Shown: positions 47,344-60,000, numbered from the stretch's first letter. The stretch: 64,000 nt of DNA from Diphasiastrum complanatum (GCA_029204225.1 CM055108.1:5953599-6017598); one strand, 5' to 3'. Numbers and translations: made by a program. The notes: a model not told the origin generated them from the sequence alone.

Positions 47344-48588
47344 CGCAAAACTGCTTGAAACTTATGTTGTAGGCTAAAAACAGTATGCCAAGGCCAACAA
47401 TGATGTCAGAAGTTGAAAATAATGACCGGCACTTTTTCCCTTACCAGGCCACTCGTCGCTTTTCCACCAATTTGAAAGCCAAATCGGCGTCGCCTTCCGA
47501 AATGCACTCAGTCGTCAACTCCCAACAACGTGCCCAGTGGAATGGTGAAATCTCTTTTGGCGTACTCTGAACACTTTCTCCACTACAATTACTCTGTTTT
47601 GTTGTACCGTACTTGCAAGTACAATCCGGGTGCCCTTCGTTTGGAGGTTATAGCCTTTCGTTGGACTTTTCTAGTTTTTGAACTGTTTCTTCACCTTGAA
47701 GAAACTTCACTCTTCACTTGTGAAGGGACCCAACTCAACTTTCAGTATGAAAATTTTTAATGAAGTTGAAGGCTAGAATGCACTTCACTTCTTCAGGGCC
47801 CTGTTCAAAGCCCATCCAATGGCTGAACCAAATCTTGTGGTCCATGTTTCTCCCCCATCACAAGTTTTGGACCGTCGATGCATCTGACACCTCATCCAAA
47901 GGTCCAAACTGCATCTGGGCATTGAACCGTGCTCCTACAATCACTATGGCCTTCCAGACGCTACAGCACCCTTCGCGTTCGGCGCGCGCGAGCTACCTGC
48001 TCTCTCTCACGGGTTCCTCCTTTCTTCCTACCAACTATGGCTGCCAAGCGTTGGATCTGATTGGGCTTGCTTATTGGCTCACGGCTCTACACGGCCTCTT
48101 CAGAGTTGATTTGCACTGCTAGGGCCCTCCTCTAAGTTTTTACAGCTTGCAAAACGGATCAGTATAGAGAGAAATCTTTGATTTTGTGCTTTCAAATCCC
48201 AGACCAGGGTTTTTCACACAAATTGTTCTTCGCTTCCAATTCACAGTGTTTTGACAAGCCTATCCTCTTCCTCTGAGGTCGCCCTACTGCTGGAAAGCTG
48301 ATGCTTCAATCCGTTCATCAAACGGTATCCGATTGAATGCACACTGACTGCAAACACCAAATAGCCTGCTTCAAAATTCCATTTTCTGAGGTTCTGATTC
48401 AGCTGACAACCCTTGTCTCTAAATCCTCACACAGTCTCAAGCTCACCAAGCTTCTGTGTGCTAAACTCTCTGCATCACTATTTTTCCTTCCGTCTTCAAC
48501 CCGCCGTAAACCCCGAACTCTCAGAAGACTGCTTTTCTCCCGAAGCTCTCTTCAACGGCGACACTGTACTGTGTACACTCCCTGTACG
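47344..48588 (-). other. Long leader of the complete Copia
   Basis: About 1.25 kb separates gag from the primer site, longer than I would expect for a Copia leader. It is less AT-rich than the surroundings and has open stretches on the plus strand (for example 47760-48122), but I recognise no gene. Sequence capture is possible. Confidence 0.5.
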
Positions 48589-48600
48589 GCTCTGATGCCA
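48589..48600 (-). promoter_or_regulatory. Copia primer binding site, variant tRNA-Met type
   Basis: The minus strand reads TGGCATCAGAGC directly against the LTR end, one base different from the standard TGGTATCAGAGC. The difference is a transition, so it may be decay. Confidence 0.8.
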
Positions 48601-48874
48601 ACTTAGAATTTGCTTTGCACAGGAACACAGATCATGCTACATAGTAACACAGATAGAACACACTCTCTACAGCAAGCTCACATAGCAACTGTATTTCTCA
48701 AAATGAAATTACCCTGTACATATAGTTGTTCACTCAGACAACCCATGCATGACCCAGGTTGCCGTTGGCGGGATGCGTGTCCCGTTGACTTGCCTCGTGG
48801 CGAGGCCAACTGATCCTTATCCACTGATAGGACCCACAGTACAGTAACACAATGATTCTACTTTAATTCTAACT
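48601..48874 (-). repeat. Copia 5' LTR
   Basis: 274 bp matching 42881-43154 with 11 transitions and no gaps. It is followed on the plus strand by the TAAAC target duplication and then Gypsy gag sequence. Confidence 0.9.
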
Positions 48875-48879
48875 TAAAC

Positions 48880-49130
48880 AACACCACCCTCTCAATTTTC
48901 TTCTTCTCAAGAACACCATGAAGCTTAAAATAATTGCTCTACTTAATGAGCCAATTCTCCACAACTTCAGGTTTCTTCTCCTTCTTCTACCCCAAGTAAT
49001 TCATGTCATTGAGCGCCGTACTCAATTGTTGGCAAATTTGCATGTACAAAGGTACAACTGGATTTGGCACATCCTGATTTGTAGCTTTTTCAACCATATT
49101 GAATTATCTAAAACAGAAAATAACTAACCT
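48880..49130 (-). pseudogene. Gypsy gag N-terminal part, right of the Copia insertion
   Basis: The minus strand, with stops, reads QICQQLSTALNDMNYLG, VVENWLIK, YFKLHGVLEKKKIERVVLFK, which leads across the target site into KASSWWRDL at 42880. This is the standard gag order (WL...F, A-x-F-x-L-x-G-x-A-x-x-WW), so the Copia split one Gypsy gag. Confidence 0.7.
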
Positions 49131-50816
49131 TAGTTAGTTAATACATCTATTCTTAACTTTAACTGAAGTACAATTGACCAATTCTGACTGAAATTAACTA
49201 CAGTATGGTCAATTCACATATCTTAGTTCATTCGTAGGCAACTCAAAAAATGGAAAAAAAATTGAAAATTTTGAATGTTTAGAGTTTATTTTTTATTAAT
49301 ATTTTTTATGTTTATAGTCAATATATAGGCAATTGAAATAAAAAATTTGATACCCAGTTCAATTTATATTCTTACTAATTTAATGTCATTCTGCCATGTC
49401 AAATACTCGACAAAAACTTAAGTTATGTTTATAGAATTTTTTTTAAAAACGTAAATCCAGTTTTACAGAAATTGTCAACCTAAATCACTGATTTATGATT
49501 TAACTGTTAGAGCACAAAGCATATGACTAGTCAAAATGACTGTAACTCCCTCATGCATGTCAGAAACAACATCAAAATCAACATGCGACAAATCCAAGCA
49601 ACCACAGTACATCAAATTAGGGAAACCACATGCATGCAAAATAAAGTGCACCAAATTGGTCACTATAAAGCATAGTATGGAGGGAAACCAAGTGACCGAG
49701 ATGACTGACACCTCACCCTGCCAACTCAACTTCACATGTGTGAGGACAGAAGGACTGAAATTTTGGAGTAGGACGCACTTTTTCTAGGTCATTTCATATA
49801 AAAACGTGTAAAAACCTTCCCAGGACCAAAAACAACATAATCAATAGTCTTAAATAGTCTACTAGACTTCCGCAAAACATTCATATAGGTCCTAAGAAGC
49901 AGTATGGGTTGAGATTGAAGATTTTCGATTTGTAGGAGGGCGCTCTAGCTACAAAATTGATGGAGACAGAGCATAAGCCCTCGGCCACCAATTCATAGGT
50001 CTGATAGCTTGTTGGGGAGGACAAAAGGAGTACCAAAAAGGCTAAATAGGTTCTATGCATGATCCTTTCGTGGATTGATAGGAATCAATCCCCAAAAATC
50101 ACTAAAAAAAGTCTATTTTTGACTTTTTTTTCAGCCTTCTACATCACCAATTCCCTGAAATCTTAGCTCCAACTTCAGAAAAATTTCAAAAGACTTTGAT
50201 TAAGCTTTTGGCAAGCTCTACAAGGCATTTTATAGCAGCATACCATCCAACTTTATGAAAAAACTTGCAAAAATGATGATTTTTGACAATTTTCTAGTTT
50301 TTTCTTCTACATAAAGTTGATATTAATGACATGAAAACCTTTCTCACACACATGGAACTAAATTTACAAAATTATAGTCATCAACATGATCCGATCTTGC
50401 TGGATTTTAGCTCTTACTATCAATTTCTAGTCAAAATCATGAAAATCAAGCAAATTTTGACCAAAAACATAGTCTAGAATCAAAAACCTTGAAAGAACTG
50501 ACATGCATCATTAATTCCACCATTGATGATCCCTAGAATGAAAGTACACTTGATGGAAATTTCAAATCTACACAAGTTTTGAGCTACATAAGCAAAACCA
50601 CGAAAAAGCATCAAAATTGACTTTCAATGACATCTTCCCATAAAATCCCATATAATTTTGAGAAAGATGGATCATAGCACCATGCATGTAAAACACTACT
50701 AGAGAACACCCACTTGGAAGCTTGTTCTCCACTTGGAAGAAAGATCCAATCGATTTCTTACCGAAGATCCAATGAATAGCTTCACCTACTCCAATTCTCC
50801 GATCTTCATAAGCCTT
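49131..50816 (-). other. Gypsy leader, AT-rich
   Basis: About 1.7 kb between the gag relic and the primer site. No gene is supported. A minus-strand open stretch at 50924-50568 crosses the primer site and so is not a gene. Confidence 0.5.
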
Positions 50817-50828
50817 GCTCTGATACCA
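50817..50828 (-). promoter_or_regulatory. Primer binding site of the split Gypsy element
   Basis: The minus strand reads TGGTATCAGAGC, complementary to initiator tRNA-Met. One base separates it from an LTR whose minus end reads CCATTACA. Confidence 0.8.
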
Positions 50829-50829
50829 C

Positions 50830-51290
50830 TGTAATGGAAAGCTCCTCAAGATCCTGCTTACAAGACAAACACAAAGAAAAATCATGTGAAGCAACCACCC
50901 AACCAAGTAGAAGCAACTTATCAATCTCCAAAAGCTTCACGCCTCGAGCCAGGGGCTAGGAGACAAGAGTAGAGAGAGAAAACCGATAATGAAAACAATG
51001 AATCAAATATGGAGTTGGGCGAGTTTCCACTAGCATATATGGCCTACAAGACCCTGTGCATGTGCCCATGCAACCTAGGAATAAAGCAAGAGCAACTTCC
51101 ATTACTATTGATACTCTACTCATGCATAAAACAATCCTAACCCATGCACTAGCTCCACAATTGTGTCTGGGTCATCTGCATTTCATTGCGGATTATCAAG
51201 TTTTGTTTCTATCAAGACATTGTTCTAGCAAGCACGCAACCAACAGTATTCTGAAATTGTTGTTTCTACTAACGATCTCACTCAACCAGA
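50830..51290 (-). repeat. 5' LTR of the split Gypsy element, outer end not placed
   Basis: It starts on the plus strand at TGTAATGG (50830) next to the primer site. No second LTR is present to fix the outer end; the interval is bounded only by the Copia gag that begins at about 51291. Nothing else is recognised in it. Confidence 0.4.
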
Positions 51291-54044
51291 ATGGATTCAT
51301 CTTCTAGTTCTTCTCTTATCGACAAACTCGATGGAGTAACTACCATCTCTGGAAATTCAAAATGAAGGTCATACTACTAGCCAAAGAACTGTGGGACATC
51401 GCCGATGGCATAGAACTCAAACCTGAAGGTGATGCACCCATTATCACCAAATGGAGACTGAGAGATGGCAAGGCTTTTGCAACAATCACTCTCAATATTA
51501 GGGACACACAAATCAGCCACATACATGCTGCTCAGAATGCTAAGGATACATGGGACATCCTAGCAACTCTCTACGATATCAGGGATACCACATCCAAATT
51601 ATATTTGAGGAAGAAATTCTTCTCCCTGAGAAAATTTGAAGCAGAAAGTGTTTCGAGTCATCTCAACACTTTCAAAACTCTTATGAAGCAAATGGTTGCA
51701 ACTGGCTCAATCATAGAAGATATCGATGTTGTTATGACTCTATTATTGAGTCTACCTGAGGCCTATGAAAATTGGGTCCTGGCAATTAAGACCCAGGAGC
51801 ACCTCTCTCTTTCAAGAGTAATTTTGATGCTTCCTACAAGAGGAAGTAAGAAAATCTGCAACCTCCTTAGGCTCAAGGTCGGATACTAAAGCTCTGTATT
51901 CGAAAAAAAATCAAAATTTTAGATCAAACAGATCTACACAGTTAGAATATCCTGACAAAAAGAGCAATATGCAGTTTGGGTCAAATTTTGACTCATGATC
52001 GAATTTTGGCTCTAGATCGAATTCTGGTCCAGGGTCGAATTCAGATTCTTCATCATTCCAATCAAAGCAGAACCTATTCTGCAAACTGTAAGAGAATTGG
52101 CCATCTTATCAGAGATTGCAAAACTTTAAAATTCAATAATCAGAAGAAAATGTAGTTCCAACAACAAGCAAATTCTGCTTCAACCAGTTTTTCGATCTAG
52201 CAACAAGATGAAGATGAAGTGGAGAACATCAGGATATCGATTTATGGTACCTAGATTCGGGAGCAACTCAACATATGACTCACCACAGGGAGTAGTTCAG
52301 ATATTGCAAATCATACACCCACTCTCAAATTGTGTAGCTTGAAGACAACTCAACTCATTTTATTGAGGGTGAAGGAGCAGAATTCGACACAAACGGCTGC
52401 ATCATTTTTGACAAGTCCTAGAAAGCTCTAGCTTTCGAAAAAAGTAGTGGCAATCTTTACAAAATCAGCCACTATAATTCTTCTATTTGTCAAAAGCTCT
52501 TTATACATCCACTTCTGACTCAGTTGATATGCTTTGGCATTTCAGATTAGGCCACCTCAATTCCAATTGTATTCAATGAATGTCAAAACAAAATTCAGGA
52601 CAAGATATACCCACAATTAGTTTCGATACTCCATGTAAAGGCTGTATAATCAGCAAGCATGCTAAAAGTCCTTCCATTTCCGATACAGTCCATACTTCTA
52701 GAAATTTGCTAGATCTTGTATGCATGGACATTTCTGGTCCTATGCAAACCATTTCCACAAGGGAAGCTGTCTATTTTATGACTTTTATTAATGACTTCTC
52801 TCGGAGGACTGCAACTTATTTTCTGAAGAAAAAATCCGATACCTTCAAGTTCTTCAAGCAATTCAAAACATCAATAGAAATTTCGACCCAGAGAAGAATC
52901 AAAGCTCTATGTTCTGATGGAGGGGGAGTATTTATCTCCACTGAGTTCAAAGCTTACTACAAGGCCAACGGAATACACCCACAACAATCCATAGCCAACT
53001 ACTCACCTCACTCCAATGGTGTAGCTCAAAGGAAGAATTAGACACTCATTGCAAGTGCAAAGAGCATGTTGGCCCATGTCTCTCTTCCGAAGAAATTTTG
53101 GGAAGAAGCTGTTACTATAGCCGCCTATCTACAAAACTGATCTATTACAACGACCCTGAATGGCAAGGCACCTTATCAGGTGTGGACGAGATCGAAGCCA
53201 TCACTCAAAAATATTAGAGTGTTTGGATGCAAAGCTTTCAATCAGATCTTTGCTGATCTACAAAAAATTTCGATCCAAGGAAACAACAAATCGATTTTTA
53301 TTGGCTACTCTCTAGATCACAAGTCATACAAGCTCTACAATCTAGACACTCAAAAAGCATTCACGAGCAGAGATGTCATCTTTCTGGAAGACCAATTTTT
53401 CGACCACAAAGAAAAAGCTGCAGCAAATTCCGATCCAAATATCGAACAACAGAATTCCGATTCAAGGGTCAAACAGTCAAAAATCGATACTGACTCAGAA
53501 AATGAGTCAGAATCTCAACGGATCGAATCACATCAGAGGATCAAATTTCAACTCATAAGATCGAATCGATCCAGACAGCCTCCATCCATATTTATGGATG
53601 ATCCAACCTGCTACATTGTGCTGAAAATTAACACCATTTCAGAGGCAAAGTCAACCACTGATGCTGACCAGTGCAAAGCAGAAGAGGACACCAAATTCGC
53701 ATTTCTAAACGAGAATGGTTTCTATCCAAACTCGGTGGACTCAAATATTCACTTCAAGTCTGTATTAGATTTCTTCATCAACACTCTTTATGTAGATGAC
53801 ACTCTACTATTCAATAACAATCTGAAACTAATGAAGGATGTGAAATGCATGTTAGCATTGGAGTACAAAATACTGATATGGTTCTAGCCCACTACAGTCT
53901 CGGAATCCAAAAATCGACCCAGCAGGACAAATCTCAGAAAAGTAGATTACTTCACAAGGGCTCTGTCAAAAGAGCACCATCTCAGATTCAACGACATGTT
54001 AAATATGAAGATCAAAGCTTTCAAGGATCCACATTAAGGGGGAG
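51291..54044 (+). pseudogene. Copia relic with eroded reverse transcriptase
   Basis: Gag from ATG 51291 (MDSSSSSSLIDKLDG, then 51362-51889 with LLAKELWDIADGIELKPEG, TWDILATLYDIRDTTSKLYL and SLPEAYENWVLAIKTQE). Protease is relic only, near 52240. GAG-pre-integrase is near 52530 (LWHFRLGHLN). Integrase (52580-53041) has DISGP and CSDGGGVFIS, but the third catalytic residue is changed: NGVAQRKN instead of AERKN, codon CAA at 53027. WTRSKPSLKNIRVFGCKAF follows at 53180. Reverse transcriptase is nearly gone: after an Asp/Ser-rich linker only LYVDDTLLFNNNLKLMKDV remains near 53790, then ALSKEHHLRFNDMLNMK of the RNase H tail before the 3' LTR. Confidence 0.85.
54034..54044 (+). promoter_or_regulatory. 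Polypurine tract of the Copia relic
   Basis: TTAAGGGGGAG immediately precedes TG of the LTR at 54045. It is the usual primer for second-strand synthesis. Confidence 0.8.
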
Positions 54045-54619
54045 TGTTGGAATTTTATGCTCAGCCTCAAATCCATTCATTAATGAGCATCCTGAAAGAT
54101 GTACAAAACCCAGAAAAAGAAGGCTCAAATTTTTTAGCAGAAGATTGAACAATTCAGGATCGAATTTTCTAGAATTTTTCGATATCGGATCAACTCGAAA
54201 AATTTGTAATTTTTTGAGTAGGTGTATATATTTTTAGTCCTTTGTATATTTTTCGATACTTGTAAAATCCGATACTGTCAATCTAAAATCCCACCCAACG
54301 ACTTCGCCCACTTTGTATATGCAACTGTAATGAGGCGGTTGTAATAACTACAACAAAACGGTTGTTGCAGATATTTTGTTGTATATCAATCCTAGAATCT
54401 TCATCAAAAAACTTCTTCTGATTATTCAAGTTTATGTAACCAGAGGTATTACTCTCAACGACTGTAAGTTGAAGTTATCACTTAAATCATTGTACTCAAC
54501 TGTTTAATATTATTCAAAGTGCAAATTTCAGTTTTACTACTGTATCGTTTCATTGTGCATTTGTCTGAATCATTCAATTTGAATATTCTGCTATTGTTTG
54601 TGGCGTTTCCGATCCTACA
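54045..54619 (+). repeat. 3' LTR of the Copia relic
   Basis: It runs from TGTTGGAATT to GATCCTACA, with TG...CA ends and 575 bp. It contains TCGA-rich stretches (GATCGAATTTTC, TTTTTCGATA) like the other TCGA-rich LTRs here. No matching 5' LTR lies upstream of 51291. Confidence 0.75.
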
Positions 54620-55492
54620 CGCACCCGCTCAAGCTTCCACTGACTAACCTCTCGATTTACGACATCCCTCATGGCAAGAGTGTAGATTGAAATCTCACCA
54701 CAAACTCAAGTTTGCATATGATTCCAATCAATGTTTTAGATGGAGTTACTTGCAAAATCACATGTATAGATATCTTCATAAGAACAAATAAGGCTACTAC
54801 TTTGATTTGATTGATCAAATACAATGAAGAAACACAAATTGAAGATATTTGGCATTGGGTTGGACAATCAAGTCGCTGAAGTTGACCAAGATGTGCAAAT
54901 GTTTGAAGACCTAACAAGAGATATGGTTCACAAAACTAAGTACATTTATCTAATGACTTCTTAGAGATGGAATAAGTGTTTAGAATGTCAAGAACTATAT
55001 AATATTTTTAAAATTGAGAGCTATGAGAGCACGAACTAGATGACAATCAATATGAAATGCATCTCTCGCCCTCAAATTCCTTGACCAAGCCAACTGAAGA
55101 GGACCACTCCATTATTAAAGACCATCTTCCCACACGTGGTGAGTTGGTGTATGGTTATTGAGTCGAGCTTGGCCACTTAAGTTTCACATGGTGAGTTGGT
55201 TTATGATAATTGGGTGAGGCTGGCCCACCCAAGGCTAAACCCTATATGATCTCATGGTTCTTGAGTTAAGTAGAGCTCGCCCACCCAAGTGTAGACTTCA
55301 TATGATCCCACAAGCACCATAAAAAAGCCCTGGAGGCCATTCTCTTAACTTCCACCTTGTTTGTCGGTCTTTCTTGCATATCGACTCTTCGTCCTCTCGA
55401 GTCGCTCCTGTGCGAGCAGGCCGATCGTACTGTAGAAATTGGCTCGATCCCGTCGTTTCTCGATCGATCATCGAATTTGGATTGTAGGCGCC
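54620..55492 (+). promoter_or_regulatory. Upstream region of RPB10
   Basis: No coding exon is seen. A block built on GGTGAGTTGGT and GGCCCACCCAAG/GCCCACCCAAG recurs three times over about 55135-55300. The last 100 bp before the ATG are pyrimidine-rich and CG-richer (GTCCTCTCGAGTCGCTCC), as expected near a plant transcription start. Confidence 0.45.
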
Positions 55493-56945
55493 ATGATTAT
55501 TCCTGTTAGGTGCTTCACCTGCGGCAAGGTATTTAAGCTCTTCTTTACATATTTCTCATTCTTCGACTGATAAGGCGGTGACGAGCAACCTCAAGAATGT
55601 CGGTGTTGATTGAGTTTTGAATCGTGGATGGCCTTGCAGGTGATCGGCAACAAGTGGGACACATATCTGGATCTACTGCAAGCTGATTACTCCGAAGGGT
55701 GAGACATTACAGTGTTTATGTCTAAAGTTTGAGACTACTTCTACTGACTAGATGTTTCTAGAATGAGAAATTTGTCTTTGAAAATATTTCTATTAACTTA
55801 GATGTTTTTGGAATGGTGAATTATCTTTTGCATGAGTTAGAATCAGTAGAGACTTGTTACTGCTAGGGGTTCACTTTGTTATATGTCGATGAAAAGTTGA
55901 GGTCGATTTTAGTAAGCTTTGGTCGTATATCAGCTACTTAGAGTAGGAGCCGACGATCTTACAAAGTCGCTTATCCAGAATCTTTAAAAAAGTTGGCCGT
56001 TGATAATCACTCAAGAATTCCTTATAGTCATATATTGGCATTCGCATATGGACTCTTTTGGACTATACTACTCGCGTACATAGTTGGAATAGGAGGCCAG
56101 ATTCCTGTCCCTTTCACTCATCATGTAGGTTCCTCTCTCTCTCTCTCTCTCTCTCTCTCAACGGACATTCTCTGCAGTTTTTGCATCGTCGCCCTAAAAT
56201 TCCCATCGGTTTCATATAAACATTTTCTCTCTCTTGAAAAACCTGTTTTGATTCCAAGCATCTCTCCCAGGATTGGAAATAGAAGTTTCTAAGAGCATGA
56301 AGTCATGCAATTGACATCTAGCCAAAACCATAATTAGCAATACTTCACGCATGCAATTGACACCTTGCTAAAACAATAATTAGCAATACTTCACTTACGG
56401 TCAAGATAAGTCAATGGTCAATATAAGTCAAAACCATAATTAGCAATACTTCACTTACGGTCAAGATAAGTCAATGGTCAATATAAGTCAAAACCCTAAT
56501 TAGCAATACTTATGGTCAACATAAGTCAAAACCCTAATTTCGAACAGATGAATCAAAATGCAAGAATCGCGTTTTGTCTATCACAACATACATTCTCTCT
56601 CCCTCTCTCTCTCTCTCTCATCCATCTAATTTCTAGAATCTAAGCTTAAAGCCCTAAGCGTAAACCACCAAGTTCCAGCTATTAACTAAATGGTAACCAC
56701 TAAAATAAATCAATGCTTACTGCTAATCGCTACTAGTACCTACTAACTTATAACTAGTTGCTAAATCTAACCACTAAGTACCCACACCCCTCTCACAATG
56801 CCCAGGACCCATTGTCAAGAGTCAAGACTCAAACCTATTGGTCAAGATCTACCATCTATGAAAAGATAAAACACAATCCACTAACCTAAACCCTCCCCCA
56901 ATGAAACCATGGCAAATTTTTTGACACCAATGGCAAATACACATG

Positions 56946-57017
<72 letters not shown>

Positions 57018-60000
57018 TGGAATGGGGGCGCGGTTTGAGCAATAGGGCCATCAGGCCGACTCAAACCGGGAAACGGTTCGAACCCGCCCCGTCCGACTCG
57101 AACCATCGAACCGTGGTTTGATGTAACTATGCGTTGGGCTCATTTCAAGATTTATTTATGTTTTTCGTATGCAGATGGCAGGCTACATAGCAACGTCATG
57201 ACTGCATCTTGATTGTTGCTAGCTGATCCAATAGTTGCCTTTTGGTGCAAGAGAGTTTTGAACTAATTAATGTGATTTTGCAAGGAATTATCTTAGTTAT
57301 TTTTTGAAAGGTCACATCCCTATGGGTTTTATCCGCATAATGCTTAGCTCGCGCTTGTGCTTGCTTCATGTTAGCTTTAGCTATCTTGATCATAGTTTCC
57401 ATATCCTCAAGAAACTCTCTAACGCTCTGTACTTTTTCCTTCCTAAGCCCTACGGCCATGGGGGCTCTAGGCTGAAATCCATACATTAGCATGAGTGGAC
57501 TATACCCTGTAGTGGTGTGTTTAGTGATATTATAAGCAAATTCCAAAAGCGGAAGATACTCTTCCCAATTGGTTTGCTTTTTACTAACATATGCTCGTAG
57601 CATATCTTCTAGAACCTGATTGACCCTTTCCGTTTGACCATCTGTTTCGGGATGATCAATGGAGCTCATAGACAACTTAGTCTCTAACTTCTTAAACAGT
57701 GCCCTCCAAAAGTTACCTATAAACTTTGGATCTCGATCGCTAATTATGTTGGCGGGAAGGCCAGTGGCTGGAGGAGCCCGCCTACCTCAAGACGTTCAGC
57801 CTTTATGGCCTGGCATGTGGTGCACCTTAACACGTACTCCTGTACATCTTTCTGCATACTAGGCCAATAAAACTTATTCTTTGCAAGAGCATAGGTCCTC
57901 TTTATCCCGGGATGCCCTGCACTAGGACTGTCGTGATTCAAGAATTTGGCGCCTAAAGTCACCATCCTTGGGTACACATACTCTCCCTTTATAAAGGAGG
58001 TACCCGTCCTCGATGGAGAAATTCTTCCATTGAGCATTCGCAACACCTGCTGATGGCACATCCACTCCGGATGTTTCCGCAACATCTTCAGGCGGCGCGT
58101 CCCGTCCTGACGCAACTGCAACATCTTCTGATGGCCTTGCAACATTCTCTGATGGCCCTGGTGTGGCTGTGGAATTCCTTTGCTCAATAGCCTTCCACAC
58201 AAGTGCGTAGTGAGAATCACTAACACACTTTCCTCTGAGTGATTCCAGGAATTCACTCCTGAGTGTCGTAAAACTTAGCGCGCTTAACATGGGCATTTGA
58301 CTCAGGGCATCTGCTACCACATTGTAGTGCCCTTTCCTGTACCTTAGTTGATAGTTAAACTCCTGGAGCAGTTCGGCCCAGCGAGCTTTTCTTCCTTTCA
58401 AGTCACTTTGGGAGGAAAGCCACTTGATACTCTCTTGATCAAACACGATCTCAAACTTAGCTCCATAGAGGTAGTGCCTCCATTTCTTAAGAGCATAGAC
58501 TATTGCAAACAACTCCTTCTCATAAGTGGAATAATTCAACTGGTGTTTATCCAGTTTCTTACTGTCAAATGCGACTGGACGGTCGTGTTGAGTAGCAACA
58601 CCTATTGCTTGATCACTGGCATCGGTCTCTAGTATGAATGCTTCATTTGGATCCACTAAACTTAAGACAGGAGCAGTTGCAATTGCAGCCTTTAGATTTT
58701 CAAAGCTTGCTTCTTGTTTAGGCCCCCAACTAAAGTATTTGCCCTTACTCTTGAGTAGGTCTGTCAAGAGAGCAGTCAAGAGGGCATACTGATGGATAAA
58801 CCTCCTGTAAAATCCCGCCAATCCGAGGAAGATCTGCAGCTCTTCCACCGAAGTTGGTGCTGGCCATCGCATAATTGCGGCTACCTTTTCAGGATCCATC
58901 CTGATCCCCTCAGCAGAGATAATATGTCCGAGGTAGTGAATCTCTTCCTTGAAGAATTCACATTTTGATTCCTTTGCAAACAAGGAATTCTCTCTCAGGA
59001 CCTGGAACACTTGGCGTAAGTGTTCAAAATGCTTTTCTTTAGTACGACTAAAGACCAGGATATCATCAAGGTAGATTAATACAAACTTGCCCAAGAGATG
59101 TCTGAACACGTTGTTCATCAACCTCATAAATGTTGCTGGGGCATTGGTTAATCCAAAGGGAAGAAGCAAAAACTCATAGTGACCATTCCGTGAACGAAAA
59201 GCCGTTAACGGAACGTCATCTTGTTTAATACGTACCTGATGATATCCAGACCTAAGATCGATTTTTTCTTAACCAACAAAATGGGCGCAGCCCATAGTGA
59301 TTTACTGGGGTGTATGAACCCTTTAGCTAAATACTCTTGCAGCTGCCGCTCTACCTCTAGGTGAGATATATTGGGTGAGAGGATGGTTTCCCATGCAACA
59401 GGTTTCCCAATCTTCCCAGTTTCTATCGGTTCCATTTTCAGGTAGGAAATTTTTCTTGAACATATCCTGAAAACTATCCCAAGTCTTTGGTTCTGAACCA
59501 TTTTCCCGCAGACTTATCCACCACCTAAAGGCTTTTCTCGTCAGGGAGATGCTAGCCTCTAAAGGCCGATCCTCATCAGGAGTTCCTTTTAATCGAAAAG
59601 CATCATCATGCTTAACGAGGAAGGCAACAACCGAATCTCGGTTATGGTTTTTTTCTTTTCTACCAAAGGTGGGAAGACGCAAATCCTTAGGTACTACTTT
59701 ATGGGGTGATGGTGGGACAGGTAAACTACTACCGTGGATAGCAAGATTCACTCGGTACTGCGCTAAAACAGCTTGTTTTAAATTTAAAGCATTAAGAGTT
59801 TGAACATTATCATGTACTAGTCTTTCAAGTCTGGAAAGCCTTTCATTAGTCTCTTGCTGGGTATCGGCTTGTTCCTCAACAAACTCTTCTAATTTTTTAA
59901 GATGATCATAAGTTTCTACTACCCACTGCCTAAACTCAAAAATGTTTAATGGTATTTCTTCATTTTCGTCCCCCTCATTCATGTCCACATCCTGCATGTC

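Larger units (their letters stand above)
42881..48874 (-). mobile_element. Structurally complete Copia element, 5,994 bp
   Basis: Two 274-bp LTRs (42881-43154 and 48601-48874) flank a minus-strand gag-pol region. The flanks carry the same 5-bp sequence TAAAC (42876-42880 and 48875-48879), a target-site duplication. A primer site lies next to the 5' LTR and a purine tract next to the 3' LTR. Domain order is gag, zinc knuckle, protease, integrase, reverse transcriptase, RNase H. It sits inside a Gypsy gag. In-frame stops in gag and protease and a few frameshifts mean it is no longer autonomous. By protein motifs it resembles Tnt1-type Copia elements. Confidence 0.9.
55699..57195 (+). other. RPB10 intron 2, left part
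   Basis: Non-coding DNA with three CT arrays (56133-56159, about 56594-56619, 56945-57013) and a 60-bp tandem repeat (56371-56520). Open frames over the CT arrays are repeat translations. The Gypsy relic begins at about 57196. Confidence 0.8.

Noticed and set aside
47760-48122. 120-residue plus-strand frame in the Copia leader
   Set aside because: It is antisense to the element, has no known motif, and lies in the untranslated leader.
50568-50924. 118-residue minus-strand frame with a hydrophobic start
   Set aside because: It crosses a tRNA-Met primer site and LTR start, so it is retroelement non-coding DNA.
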